Of a stretch of DNA of 64,000 nucleotides, positions 18,387 through 26,307 are shown piece by piece (the first letter of the stretch is position 1; every line of letters begins with the position of its first letter). A program made the position numbers and the translations under genes. This DNA comes from Bradyrhizobium sp. CB1717 (GTDB taxonomy: Bacteria > Pseudomonadota > Alphaproteobacteria > Rhizobiales > Xanthobacteraceae). The notes under the pieces were generated by a model, which ran no database searches, was not told where the DNA came from, and was given only the letters and a program-made list of their open reading frames with translations. The DNA lies in assembly GCF_029714325.1 (NCBI RefSeq), contig NZ_CP121666.1, forward strand, positions 7,285,001 through 7,349,000, in the 5' to 3' direction.

Positions 18387-19561
18387 CGCACCCTGGTCCA
18401 GGGCACGACCGACATGCCGGGACCGACGGGCAGATCGGCCGGCCAGTTGTCGACCATGATCTTCACAGGCACGCGTTGCACCACCTTGACGTAGTTGCCG
18501 GTGGCGTTCTCCGCAGGCAGCAGACTGAACGCGGTGCCCGAACCGGGCTGCACGGAGTCGACACGGCCGGTCAGCTTGCGGCCCGGATAGGCGTCGATGC
18601 GGATCTCGACCGGCTGGCCCGGCCGCATGTCGTTGAGCTGGGTCTCCTTGTAGTTTGCGACGATCCAGACCTCGTCCGGAACGAACATCATCAGGCTTTG
18701 GCCCGCCGTGACGAAGGTGCCTCTGGCGCCCGAGAGCTTGACCACGCGGCCGGACTGCGCCGCGACGACGCTGGTGTATTGCAAATTCAGCTTGGCCTGA
18801 TCGAGCTGCGCCTGGGACTGATCGAGCTGCGCCTTGGCGCCTTCGAGCTGGGCTTGCAGCGTCTTGATACCCAGCTGCGCGGCCGTCACCGCGGTCTTGG
18901 CACGTTCGGTATTGGCCTGCTGCGCTTGAAGATCGGAGCGCGTCTGCTGCTGGCGCTGCACGGTGCCGGCGCCCTTCTCGACGAGATCCTCGGCGCGCTT
19001 GAATTCCTCCTGCGAGAACTGGAGCTGGGCCTGGGCCTGGTCGAGCTGCGCCTGAGCCTGCTTGATCTGCTCTTGCTGCGAGACGATCTGGGCTTCGACA
19101 TTGGCGATGTTGGCCCTGGAGGCCGCAACCTGCGCCGTGGCCTGGTCGACTGCGATGCGGTAATCGCGCTCGTCGATCTTGGCCAGCAGATCGCCGGCAT
19201 TGACGTGCTGGTTGTCCGTGACCGGGATATCGGTCACGTAACCACCGACCTTGGAGGCCACGGAAAAGCTGCGCGCAGCCACGAACGCGTCGTCCGTGGA
19301 CTCATAGTGACGCACGTCAAGCCAGTAGAGCAGACCGCCAACGAGTGCGGCGATCAACACGATCGTGCCGACAGTGGCAAGCAGCCAGTGCGCGCGGAGC
19401 CGCTCGCGCAGCGATGGCGAATTCGCCGGCTTGCCCGACTGTTCCTTCGACTGAACTTTGGCTTCACTCCCCTGATCCGGAGAGTGCTTCGGAGCTTCCT
19501 CCGTCCGGGGCGGCAACGGCTGCTCCGCGCGCGCCCCACGCTCCCGGGTTTGAGCATCCAC
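18383..19561 (-). CDS. emrA: EmrA/HlyD-type membrane fusion protein
   Basis: The periplasmic adaptor has about 392 residues. A cytoplasmic Pro/Glu-rich tail comes first, then one transmembrane helix (about residues 60-80). The first lipoyl half-motif (VGGYVTDIPVTDNQHVNAGD) precedes a long Gln/Ala-rich coiled-coil hairpin (about residues 125-255). The second lipoyl half and a beta-barrel end the protein. I chose the GTG at 19561, preceded by GAGAAAGG; an ATG at 19603 without a ribosome site is the alternative. It is operonic with emrB. Confidence 0.88.
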   Translation of the reverse strand: MDAQTRERGARAEQPLPPRTEEAPKHSPDQGSEAKVQSKEQSGKPANSPSLRERLRAHWLLATVGTIVLIAALVGGLLYWLDVRHYESTDDAFVAARSFSVASKVGGYVTDIPVTDNQHVNAGDLLAKIDERDYRIAVDQATAQVAASRANIANVEAQIVSQQEQIKQAQAQLDQAQAQLQFSQEEFKRAEDLVEKGAGTVQRQQQTRSDLQAQQANTERAKTAVTAAQLGIKTLQAQLEGAKAQLDQSQAQLDQAKLNLQYTSVVAAQSGRVVKLSGARGTFVTAGQSLMMFVPDEVWIVANYKETQLNDMRPGQPVEIRIDAYPGRKLTGRVDSVQPGSGTAFSLLPAENATGNYVKVVQRVPVKIMVDNWPADLPVGPGMSVVPWTRVR

Positions 19562-19627
19562 GGTGCAACACCTTTCTCGGGATTGGGCGGCGCGGAACGG
19601 CAAAGCGAGCTTTCGCGCCGCCAGCCT

Positions 19628-19652
19628 AACCTTGGCACTGAGGCATGGTTCC
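19628..19652 (-). promoter_or_regulatory. candidate sigma-EcfG promoter of emrAB
   Basis: On the minus strand, GGAAC (19652-19648), 16 bp, then GGTT (19631-19628), 25-67 bp before the two possible emrA starts. Confidence 0.5.
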
Positions 19653-19692
19653 GCAACCGGTGCGCGTCTTCGCTATTCGTGATTGCAAGGGT

Positions 19693-19726
19693 CAAAAAAC
19701 AAGCGCGGCACTCACGCTGCCGCGCT
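19693..19726 (-). terminator. intrinsic terminator
   Basis: The perfect 9-bp stem AGCGCGGCA / TGCCGCGCT (19702-19710, 19718-19726) is followed on the minus strand by TTGTTTTTTG. It ends the transcript of the small gene 19758-19916. Confidence 0.8.
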
Positions 19727-19757
19727 CGCTTTGATTGTCGCTACCGCCGCCGATCGC

Positions 19758-19916
19758 TCAGTGTGTCTTCGTCTCGTGCCATTTCTCGAGATCGGGCTTC
19801 ACCTTGCCCGATCCCTGCTCCTTCTCCGGATTGCCCTTCCAGGGCTTGTCCGTCTGGGCGTGGGATCCCCAATCAGTCTGCTGCCGGGGATCGTCGTTGG
19901 GCCGTTCCTTGCTCAT
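19758..19916 (-). CDS. very small hydrophilic protein (52 aa)
   Basis: This 52-residue, highly charged protein (MSKERPNDDPRQQ... ending WHETKTH) has no hydrophobic segment. GGAAGGAG lies 6 bases before the ATG. It begins 23 bp after the PRC-barrel gene and has its own strong terminator, so it is very likely the second gene of that transcript. Composition resembles other small stress-associated hydrophilic proteins of this region. No domain is recognised. Confidence 0.65.
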   Translation of the reverse strand: MSKERPNDDPRQQTDWGSHAQTDKPWKGNPEKEQGSGKVKPDLEKWHETKTH

Positions 19917-19939
19917 CGGATCTCCTTCCATGAACCGCC

Positions 19940-20314
19940 TTACGCGAACGGAACACCGTAGTACGAGTTGATACCGCGAACGGCGGATTCATCGCTCCAG
20001 TTCCAATCGCTCCTCGCGCCGTATTTCGGCGCGCCTTCCAGTTCCTTGGCCGTGATGCCGGTGACGTAGCCGCCGAGCTCCCTGTCGTATTTCAGCGACT
20101 GCCAGGGCAAGGGATAGTGATCGTTGCCGAGGCCGAGAAATCCGCCGAACCCGAGCACGGCGTACGAAACCTTGCCGCTGATCTTGTCGATCATCACGCG
20201 CTCGATCGAACCGATCTTGTTGCGGTCGGCACCGTAGACCGATGTTCCCTCGACCTTGTCGCTGCCGATCAACCGCCCCATCTCGCTGCGGTCCAGCTCG
20301 CCTTGATTCAACAT
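19940..20314 (-). CDS. PRC-barrel domain protein
   Basis: This 124-residue protein has a PRC-barrel at about residues 12-85 (RLIGSDKVEGTSVYGAD, KIGSIERVMIDKISGKV, AVLGFGGFLGLG). A C-terminal tail ends GINSYYGVPFA. Small PRC-barrel proteins of this kind are common in stress regulons of rhizobia; function is unknown. GGAGAA precedes the ATG at 20314. It is divergent from the PoxB-like gene and each has a GGAAC-N16-GGTT promoter. Confidence 0.82.
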   Translation of the reverse strand: MLNQGELDRSEMGRLIGSDKVEGTSVYGADRNKIGSIERVMIDKISGKVSYAVLGFGGFLGLGNDHYPLPWQSLKYDRELGGYVTGITAKELEGAPKYGARSDWNWSDESAVRGINSYYGVPFA

Positions 20315-20344
20315 TGCAATTCTCCACTCGCCAATGTGAGAACC

Positions 20345-20369
20345 AACCGGACAGGCGTGCGATCGTTCC
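20345..20369 (-). promoter_or_regulatory. candidate sigma-EcfG promoter of the PRC-barrel gene
   Basis: On the minus strand, GGAAC (20369-20365), 16 bp, then GGTT (20348-20345), 31 bp before the start at 20314. Confidence 0.6.
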
Positions 20370-20393
20370 GGCTCATGTTCCTCCGGTAGGTCA

Positions 20394-20418
20394 GGAACAT
20401 CGCAGAAAACCGGCGGTT
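20394..20418 (+). promoter_or_regulatory. candidate sigma-EcfG promoter of the PoxB-like gene
   Basis: GGAAC (20394-20398), 16 bp, then GGTT (20415-20418), 29 bp before the start at 20447. It is arranged back to back with the PRC-barrel promoter. Confidence 0.6.
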
Positions 20419-20446
20419 CTCTGAGCTTCACAGAGGGCGATGCGCG

Positions 20447-22234
20447 ATGTCCCACACCGTTTCCGACTTCATCGTCCAGCGCCTGCATCAATGGGGCGTG
20501 CGCCATATCTTTGGTTATCCCGGCGACGGCATCAACGGCGTGTTCGGCGCGATGAACCGCGCGGAGGGCAAGATCGGCTTCGTGCAGGCGCGGCACGAAG
20601 AGATGGCGGCGTTCATGGCGACCGCATACGCGAAATTCTCGGGCCAGCTCGGCGTCTGTATCGCAACCTCGGGGCCCGGCGCCTCGCATCTCATCACCGG
20701 GCTCTACGATGCGCAGCTCGATCACCAGCCGGTGCTCGCGATCGTCGGCCAGCAGGCGCGCAACGCGCTCGGCGGGAGCTACCAGCAGGAACTCGATCTC
20801 GTTTCGATGTTCAAGGATGTCGCCGGCGCCTACGTCATGCAGGCATCTTCGCCTGCGCAAGTGCGCCATCTGGTTGATCGATCGGTGCGGACCGCGCTCG
20901 CCCGGCGGACCCCGACCGCGCTCATCCTGCCCAACGATCTCCAGGAAGAACCCTACGAAGGTCCGCCCCCAGCGCACGGCACGCTGCATTCCGGCGTCGG
21001 CTACAGTGCGCCGCATGTCACGCCGCGCGAGGACGAGCTCGACCGCGCCGCGGAGGTGCTCAACGCCGGCAAGAAGGTCGCGATGCTCATCGGCGCCGGC
21101 GCGCTTCACGCCACCGACGAGGTGATCGCGGTTGCCGACCGGCTGTCGGCAGGCTGCGCCAAGGCCCTGCTCGGCAAGGCCGCGTTGCCCGACGATCTGC
21201 CCTGGGTCACCGGCTCGATCGGCCTGCTCGGTACCGAGCCCAGCTACAACATGATGACGGACTGCGACACGCTGCTGATGGTCGGCTCCGCCTTTCCCTA
21301 TGCCGAATTCCTGCCGAAGGAAGGCAGCTGCCGCGGCGTGCAGATCGACATCGACGCCACCATGATGTCGATCCGCTTTCCGATGGAAGTCGGCCTCGTC
21401 GGCGATGCTGCCGAGACGCTTCGCGCGCTGCTGCCGCGACTCGCGCCGAAGACCGATGGTGCCTGGCGCGAGGGTATCGAGGACGACGTCGCCAGATGGT
21501 GGAAGACGCTGGACGATCGTGCGCATCAGCCCGCCACGCCGGTCAATCCGCAGCTCGTTGCCTGGGAGTTGTCCCCGCGCTTGCCCGACCGCGCCATCAT
21601 CACCAGCGATTCCGGCTCCTGTGCCAACTGGTTCGCGCGGGACCTGAAGATGCGACGCGGCATGACGGCCTCGCTGTCCGGCGGCCTCGCCTCGATGGGC
21701 GCGGCAGTCCCTTATGCACTGGCCGCGAAATACGCCCATCCCGACCGTCCCGTGATCGCACTCGTCGGCGACGGCGCCATGCAGATGAACAACATGGCCG
21801 AGCTGATCACCGCGGCCAAATATTGGCGTTCCTGGCGCGATCCCCGCTTTATCGTCTGCGTCTTCAACAACGAAGATCTCAACCAGGTCACATGGGAGCA
21901 GCGCATCATCAACGGCGATCCCAAGTTCGAAGCCTCGCAGCGCATTCCAAATGTGTCCTACTCGCGCTTTGCGGAGCTGATCGGGCTGCGCGGCATCTAT
22001 GTCGACAGCCCGCAGCTGCTGGGCTCTGCCTGGGAGCAGGCGCTGGCGAGCGAGATGCCCGTGGTGCTGGAGGTCAAGACCGATCCCGAGGTACCGCCAC
22101 TGCCGCCGCATATCACCCTGCAGCAGGCCAAGAACTTCTCGCTGTCGCTGATGAAAGGCGATCCGAACGAGAGCGGCGTCATCAAAGGTGCAGCAAGGCA
22201 GGTGCTCGAGACGATCCTGCCCGGAAAGGAGTGA
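20447..22234 (+). CDS. thiamine-pyrophosphate-dependent enzyme, pyruvate oxidase (PoxB)-like
   Basis: This 595-residue protein has the three-domain ThDP fold. The N-terminal PYR domain carries GYPGDGINGVFGAMNRA and the catalytic Glu in QARHEEMAAFMA. A central domain (about 190-330) and the C-terminal PP domain (GDGAMQMNNMAELIT...VFNNEDLNQ, the GDG-N motif) follow. It could decarboxylate pyruvate to acetate with quinone reduction, but acetolactate-synthase-like 2-oxoacid enzymes are alternatives. The next gene starts 3 bp after its stop. Confidence 0.85.
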   Translation: MSHTVSDFIVQRLHQWGVRHIFGYPGDGINGVFGAMNRAEGKIGFVQARHEEMAAFMATAYAKFSGQLGVCIATSGPGASHLITGLYDAQLDHQPVLAIVGQQARNALGGSYQQELDLVSMFKDVAGAYVMQASSPAQVRHLVDRSVRTALARRTPTALILPNDLQEEPYEGPPPAHGTLHSGVGYSAPHVTPREDELDRAAEVLNAGKKVAMLIGAGALHATDEVIAVADRLSAGCAKALLGKAALPDDLPWVTGSIGLLGTEPSYNMMTDCDTLLMVGSAFPYAEFLPKEGSCRGVQIDIDATMMSIRFPMEVGLVGDAAETLRALLPRLAPKTDGAWREGIEDDVARWWKTLDDRAHQPATPVNPQLVAWELSPRLPDRAIITSDSGSCANWFARDLKMRRGMTASLSGGLASMGAAVPYALAAKYAHPDRPVIALVGDGAMQMNNMAELITAAKYWRSWRDPRFIVCVFNNEDLNQVTWEQRIINGDPKFEASQRIPNVSYSRFAELIGLRGIYVDSPQLLGSAWEQALASEMPVVLEVKTDPEVPPLPPHITLQQAKNFSLSLMKGDPNESGVIKGAARQVLETILPGKE

Positions 22235-22237
22235 ACC

Positions 22238-22465
22238 ATGAGCGACTTTCGCGACATCCAGCACGGCGTCAACGACCCCGTCGACGGCGTCGATGTGAAA
22301 CAGCACTTCAACGACAACAAGACGCCGCACGAGCGCGCACAGCGTCACGCGGACGTGCGCGCAGAGCCGTCGGCTGCACCAGGCGAGCCGTTCCTGCCGG
22401 AAAGGCTGCGGCGCAAGCCGACCGATCCGATCAATCCGCGCACCGGCCGCAATCCGACGGATTAG
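22238..22465 (+). CDS. small hydrophilic protein (75 aa)
   Basis: This 75-residue, His/Asp/Arg/Pro-rich protein is probably disordered and has no membrane segment. It starts 3 bp after the PoxB-like stop, with GGAAAGGAG upstream, so it is cotranscribed. The C-terminal half (RRKPTDPINPRTGRNPTD) is proline-turn rich. No family is recognised. Confidence 0.65.
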   Translation: MSDFRDIQHGVNDPVDGVDVKQHFNDNKTPHERAQRHADVRAEPSAAPGEPFLPERLRRKPTDPINPRTGRNPTD

Positions 22466-22489
22466 GAACCTCGGTCCCGATCCCGTGTT
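22465..22489 (+). promoter_or_regulatory. candidate sigma-EcfG promoter of the DUF4142 gene
   Basis: GGAAC (22465-22469), 16 bp, then TGTT (22486-22489), 57 bp before the start at 22546. It overlaps the last base of the preceding stop codon. Confidence 0.5.
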
Positions 22490-22545
22490 GATCGGCGCAA
22501 CGTCGCGCGGCATGCGACCGCGCCGCCAATTCAGAGGACCGGACC

Positions 22546-23097
22546 ATGAAACGAACCGTCATCGCCGTTGCTTGCGTGCTTCTCGCAGGCCCTGCGCTCG
22601 CCCAGTCGCTCGGCGAGAAGACCGGCGTCAATTCGGCGCTCGGCGTCGCGCCTGCAACCGCCGACTTCGTCAAGGAAGTCGCCATCAGCGACATGTTCGA
22701 GATCGGGTCGAGCAAGCTCGCCGAGCAGAAGGGCAACGCGCAGGAAAAATCCTTCGCGCAGCAGATGGTGACCGACCACACCAAGACCAGCAGCGAGCTC
22801 AAGGGTCTGGTCGGTAACGGCAAGGTCCAGGCGACGCTGCCGACGGCGCTCGACAGCTCGCACCAGAGCAAGCTCGACAAGCTCAAGGGCGCGACCGGCA
22901 AGGACTTCAGCTCCGACTACAATTCCTACCAGGTCAGCGCGCACGAAGACGCGGTGTCGCTGTTCGAGCGGTACGCCAAAGGCGGCGATAACGCCGAGCT
23001 GAAGGACTGGGCCGGCAAGACGCTGCCTGCGCTCAAGCACCATCTCCAGATGGCGAAGGAGCTCGGCAAGGCGCCGAGCGTCGGCCAGTCGAAGTAA
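22546..23097 (+). CDS. exported DUF4142 protein
   Basis: The protein has 183 residues with a signal peptide at 1-20 (cut at ALA|QS). A four-helix DUF4142 domain follows (about residues 38-175), with a ferritin-like helical pattern and the usual FAQQMVTDHTKT and AHEDAVSLFERYAKGG motifs. It is a periplasmic protein of unknown biochemical function. A second family member is at 27274-27780. AGAGGACCGGACC precedes the ATG and a terminator follows. Confidence 0.85.
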   Translation: MKRTVIAVACVLLAGPALAQSLGEKTGVNSALGVAPATADFVKEVAISDMFEIGSSKLAEQKGNAQEKSFAQQMVTDHTKTSSELKGLVGNGKVQATLPTALDSSHQSKLDKLKGATGKDFSSDYNSYQVSAHEDAVSLFERYAKGGDNAELKDWAGKTLPALKHHLQMAKELGKAPSVGQSK

Positions 23098-23102
23098 TAT
23101 TT

Positions 23103-23138
23103 CGAGGGCGTCAGCTCTGCCGGCGCCCTCTCGTTTTG
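23103..23138 (+). terminator. intrinsic terminator
   Basis: The stem GAGGGCG / CGCCCTC (23104-23110, 23124-23130) is followed by TCGTTTTG, directly after the DUF4142 stop. Confidence 0.75.
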
Positions 23139-23199
23139 CAACGATGCCTGTCTCCGCACGTTGAGAGCGCAAAACCGCGGAGACCAGGAAACCCGCCCC

Positions 23200-24090
23200 A
23201 TGGCCGAGCAAAAATCGACAAATCCCGTCAGCCGCTACCCGAAACCGCCGTTCAAGAAGCAGTCGCAACCCTGGCCCGGCCTTGCCGGCAAGATGGAGCC
23301 GCGGCCGGACCACGGCGAGACCAGCTACAAGGGCTCCGGCCGCCTCGCCGGCCGCAAGGCCCTCATCACCGGCGGCGATTCCGGCATGGGCCGTGCCGCC
23401 GCGATCGCCTATGCGCGCGAAGGTGCCGACATCGCCATCAACTATGTCCCGAACGAAGAACCCGATGCACAGGACGTGATCGCGCTGATCAAGAAGGAGG
23501 GACGCATCGGGCTCGCCATCCCTGGCGACCTCCGCAACGAGGATTTCTGCACGAAGCTGGTCGAGCAAGCCGTGCAGGGCCTCGGCGGCCTCGACATCGT
23601 CGTTTGCAACGCCGCACGGCAGCAGACCCGCGAGTCGATCCTCGACGTCTCGTCCGAGGACTTCGACGCGACGATGAAGACGAACATCTATGCCCCCTTC
23701 TGGATCATCAAGGCGGCGTTGCCGCACCTGAAGCCGGGCTCGTGCATCATCGGCACGACGTCCGAGCAGGCCTACGACCCGTCCCCGGAACTCTACGACT
23801 ACGCGCAGACCAAGGCCGCGACCATGAACTACGTGAAATCGCTCGCCAAGCAGCTGGGTCCGAAGGGCATTCGCGTCAACGGCGTCGCACCCGGTCCGAT
23901 CTGGACGCCGCTGCAGGTCTCCGGCGGCGCGACGATGGAGAAGCTCGAGAAGTTCGGCGGCATGACGCCGCTCGGCCGCCCCGGCCAGCCTGCCGAACTC
24001 GCTTCCATCTACGTGCAGCTTGCCGCAGCCGATGCGAGCTACGCGACCGGCCAGGTCTATGGCGCTGCAGGCGGATCGGGACAGCCCTAG
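23200..24090 (+). CDS. SDR-family oxidoreductase, general-stress (YdaD/YghA) type
   Basis: This is a 296-residue SDR with a 40-residue N-terminal extension (PKPPFKKQSQPWPGLAGKM) typical of general stress protein 39-like enzymes. The nucleotide site is ITGGDSGMGRAAAIAYAREG. The catalytic Ser lies in IGTTSEQAY and the Tyr/Lys in YAQTKAA. The C-terminus has GQVYGAAGGSG. The physiological substrate is unknown. I chose the ATG at 23200. No clear sigma-EcfG element is visible in its own leader. Confidence 0.85.
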   Translation: MAEQKSTNPVSRYPKPPFKKQSQPWPGLAGKMEPRPDHGETSYKGSGRLAGRKALITGGDSGMGRAAAIAYAREGADIAINYVPNEEPDAQDVIALIKKEGRIGLAIPGDLRNEDFCTKLVEQAVQGLGGLDIVVCNAARQQTRESILDVSSEDFDATMKTNIYAPFWIIKAALPHLKPGSCIIGTTSEQAYDPSPELYDYAQTKAATMNYVKSLAKQLGPKGIRVNGVAPGPIWTPLQVSGGATMEKLEKFGGMTPLGRPGQPAELASIYVQLAAADASYATGQVYGAAGGSGQP

Positions 24091-24161
24091 CCGCAGGAAC
24101 GATCATCGTCACCCAAGCTTTACAATCCTGTCATGGAGGACATTGCACCAACCGCGGACCG

Positions 24162-24737
24162 ATGGCAGTCGTAACAGTCAAACCCACTCGGATCGATACA
24201 GCGATCGCGAATGAGATCGCCGACCACACCAATTCAGGGCTGGAGCAAGCAGCGCAGACGCTGACCTGGGCGGCCGACGAGCACGTGCTTCTGGCACTTG
24301 CCGCTGCAGGATGGCTCTACGCGCAATTGCGGCGTCCGGAGGCACGCCCCGCCGCCAATCATATTCTGGCGATGACCTTGGCGACCTCGGTGCTGCCGCA
24401 CGCGCTGAAGTCCGTGTTCGACCAGACAAGACCCGATCGAACGACCATTCGCGGCCATCAGAACGGCGTTCCCTTCTCCGGGCGACCGCGTGATGCCTTT
24501 CCCTCCGGCCACGCCATGCATATGGGTGCGCTCGCCTCGGCAGCGGGTCTCTTGCCGACGAGGCCGCGCCGCGCGATACGCGTCATCGCGGTCGCACTTT
24601 CGCTGACGCGCGTCGCGCTGCTCGCGCACTGGCCGAGCGATGTGCTGGCAGGCTTCTCGCTCGGCATTGTCGTCGAACGACTTCTCAGGCCGCTCACGTT
24701 GGCGAGGCGCCAGCACCACAGGCGGATGCAGCCATGA
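24162..24737 (+). CDS. PAP2-family membrane phosphatase
   Basis: This 191-residue membrane protein carries the three phosphatase motifs: KSVFDQTRP, PSGHAMHMG and SLTRVALLAHWPSDVLAG. The last contains the Arg, His and Asp of the acid-phosphatase triad. It would act on lipid phosphates such as phosphatidate or undecaprenyl diphosphate. Its stop overlaps the next start (ATGA), so it leads a three-gene operon with two DUF3147-like proteins. A weak GGAAC-N16-GCTT lies about 45 bp upstream. Confidence 0.8.
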   Translation: MAVVTVKPTRIDTAIANEIADHTNSGLEQAAQTLTWAADEHVLLALAAAGWLYAQLRRPEARPAANHILAMTLATSVLPHALKSVFDQTRPDRTTIRGHQNGVPFSGRPRDAFPSGHAMHMGALASAAGLLPTRPRRAIRVIAVALSLTRVALLAHWPSDVLAGFSLGIVVERLLRPLTLARRQHHRRMQP

Positions 24738-25081
24738 CCGAATACATCGTGCGCTTCATCGCCGGCGGCATGATCGTTTCAGCTTTCGCGATCCTTGGCG
24801 ACATGCTGCGGCCAAAGAGTTTTGCCGGTCTACTCGGCGCCGCACCTTCAGTCGCACTCGCCACGCTTGCTATTGCGATCGTGCAGCATGGCAGACCTTA
24901 TGCCGCATCCGAAAGCTGGACCATGATTTACGGCGCGATCGCGCTTGCCTGCTACAGCGTCGCCGTGTGCCATCTGCTGATGAGGTTTCGTATTGCCGCG
25001 CTGCCCGCCACGATTCTCACCTTCGCGGTATGGCTGGTCGTCGCCTTCGGCCTGCTCGCAAGCTTCGGAGGTGCCGCCTGA
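24734..25081 (+). CDS. DUF3147-like membrane protein
   Basis: This 115-residue protein has four hydrophobic segments and almost no soluble part. The pattern EYIVRFIAGG...ILGDMLRPKSFAGLLGAAPSVAL resembles DUF3147. It overlaps both neighbours by a few bases (ATGA upstream, TGATG downstream), indicating translational coupling. Its membrane role is unknown. Confidence 0.7.
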   Translation: MTEYIVRFIAGGMIVSAFAILGDMLRPKSFAGLLGAAPSVALATLAIAIVQHGRPYAASESWTMIYGAIALACYSVAVCHLLMRFRIAALPATILTFAVWLVVAFGLLASFGGAA

Positions 25082-25563
25082 TGCTGGTCACGCTGTCCCC
25101 ATCGGCGCTGAAGCAGACGCGCTGGTACGAATACGCCATTCGCTTCGTGCTCGGCGGACTGGCGACAGTGCTGGCAGGCATCGTGGGTGCGAGCTTCGGC
25201 ACCTCCATCGGCGGGCTCTTCCTTGCCCTTCCCGCCATCTTCTGCGCCAGTGCAACGTTGATCGAAAGTCATGAGCGCCGGGCCAAGGAGAAGGCAGGTT
25301 TCGACGGCCGCCGGCGTGGGCAAGAGGCCGCAGCGCTCGACGCCGCCGGCGCCGGCTTGGGAAGCATTGGTCTTGCTGCGTTCGCCGCCGTCTTCTACGT
25401 CACGGTCCCCCTGAGCAGCGTGGCGGCCTTCATCGCCGCCATCGTCGCCTGGGCCGTGGTTTCAGTCTCGGCATGGTGGATGAGACGGAAATTTCGCACC
25501 GTCTCGCTTCGCCGGTCCTCCGAATCCTGGTCGCGATCAGCGCGGCGTCGAAGCGTCCCTTAG
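25081..25563 (+). CDS. DUF3147-like membrane protein (second copy)
   Basis: This 160-residue protein begins like its upstream neighbour (YEYAIRFVLGG, GASFGTSIGGLFLALPAIF). A charged loop (ESHERRAKEKAGFDG) and two more hydrophobic segments follow, then a basic Ser/Arg tail. The two DUF3147-like proteins probably act together. The last 27 bases overlap the convergent small gene 25537-25728. Confidence 0.7.
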   Translation: MLVTLSPSALKQTRWYEYAIRFVLGGLATVLAGIVGASFGTSIGGLFLALPAIFCASATLIESHERRAKEKAGFDGRRRGQEAAALDAAGAGLGSIGLAAFAAVFYVTVPLSSVAAFIAAIVAWAVVSVSAWWMRRKFRTVSLRRSSESWSRSARRRSVP

Positions 25564-25728
25564 CTTCAGGAATTCAAACATCTCCGCGGCGGCATGAAGC
25601 TGCTCGATGCGCGCGGCAATGGAATCCCGCTGAACGCCGACCGGCAGACTTGCAAGCTCGTGCTCGAGCCGCAGCCTCTGCGCGTCGAGACGTTGTTCGA
25701 ATGTGTGGGGTTCAGACCGTCTTCGCAT
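25537..25728 (-). CDS. very small hypothetical protein (63 aa)
   Basis: This 63-residue charged helical protein (MRRRSEPHTFEQRLDAQRLR...) is probably a coiled coil. The ATG at 25728 is preceded by GAGGACGG. It overlaps the end of the upstream small gene by 17 bp, so the two are coupled. Confidence 0.6.
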   Translation of the reverse strand: MRRRSEPHTFEQRLDAQRLRLEHELASLPVGVQRDSIAARIEQLHAAAEMFEFLKLRDASTPR

Positions 25729-25870
25729 CGTCCGTCCTCGGCGGTTGCAGGCCCGGGCTGTTGGCCCAGCGCTCGACTTGATCGATGACCTTCTGGTGGC
25801 TCGGCCGCACCGGCTTGGGTGCTTCTGGCTCCTCGGAAAGCTTGCGGGGTAACCTGACCTCATCCGTCAT
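25712..25870 (-). CDS. very small hypothetical protein (52 aa)
   Basis: This 52-residue Pro/Lys/Glu-rich protein (MTDEVRLPRKLSEEPEAPKP...) is coded between 25870 and 25712. AAGGGAGA lies 7 bases before the ATG. Its 3' end overlaps the next gene's start. No hydrophobic segment or known domain is seen. Confidence 0.6.
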   Translation of the reverse strand: MTDEVRLPRKLSEEPEAPKPVRPSHQKVIDQVERWANSPGLQPPRTDDAKTV

Positions 25871-25977
25871 GGCCAATCTCCCTTTGCAAGAGAATGCGCC
25901 AGCACAGGACTCGTTTCAATATAACTTATTGATTTTGCTATATTTTTTACTCATTTGGCAGTTTTATCGACTCTTGT

Positions 25978-26002
25978 GGAACTCCCGCCAAGTTCGTTGG
26001 TT
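25978..26002 (+). promoter_or_regulatory. candidate sigma-EcfG promoter
   Basis: GGAAC (25978-25982), 16 bp, then GGTT (25999-26002), 40 bp before the start at 26042. It lies at the end of an unusually AT-rich stretch (25915-26040). Confidence 0.55.
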
Positions 26003-26041
26003 GAGCAGACTACTCAACTTACTCATTTTGTGTGATCGACC

Positions 26042-26290
26042 ATGAAGGACCTTCGCGCCGAGCGCCTTCAGGTCATGCTCTCACCGGAAGAGCTGGCCGC
26101 AGTTGATGATTTCCGATTCAAGCACCGCATGCCGACCCGCGCTGCGGCAGTCCGCGAACTGCTCAAGTTCGGACTGGCGGCAGCGGGCGTCGATGCTGCT
26201 GCCGGCGTAAAGTCGAGCAATTTCGGCGTATTCGGCCGCGGACCTGAGGGTCACACTCAAAGCGACCCGGAAGGCAGCAAAGAGGACTGA
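26042..26290 (+). CDS. small ribbon-helix-helix-like protein
   Basis: The protein has 82 residues. The segment RLQVMLSPEELAAVDDFRF then MPTRAAAVRELLKFGL fits a ribbon-helix-helix DNA-binding fold (one strand, two helices). A disordered Gly/Ser/Asp tail follows. It could be a small regulator; no antitoxin partner gene is adjacent. It has a GGAAC-N16-GGTT promoter and a hairpin after the stop. Confidence 0.7.
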   Translation: MKDLRAERLQVMLSPEELAAVDDFRFKHRMPTRAAAVRELLKFGLAAAGVDAAAGVKSSNFGVFGRGPEGHTQSDPEGSKED

Positions 26291-26307
26291 TCAAAGCCTC
26301 GCAAGGC

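Noticed and set aside
19940..22513. 857-codon frame running through the PoxB-like gene on the minus strand
   Set aside because: Only its last 124 codons (the PRC-barrel gene) have a ribosome site and a domain. The rest is antisense to a conserved enzyme.
25869..26045. Plus-strand open frame MANLPLQENAPAQ with a Leu/Tyr-rich stretch
   Set aside because: It lies in the AT-rich promoter spacer and overlaps the start of a better supported minus-strand small gene. It has no ribosome site of its own and covers the promoter of the 26042 gene.
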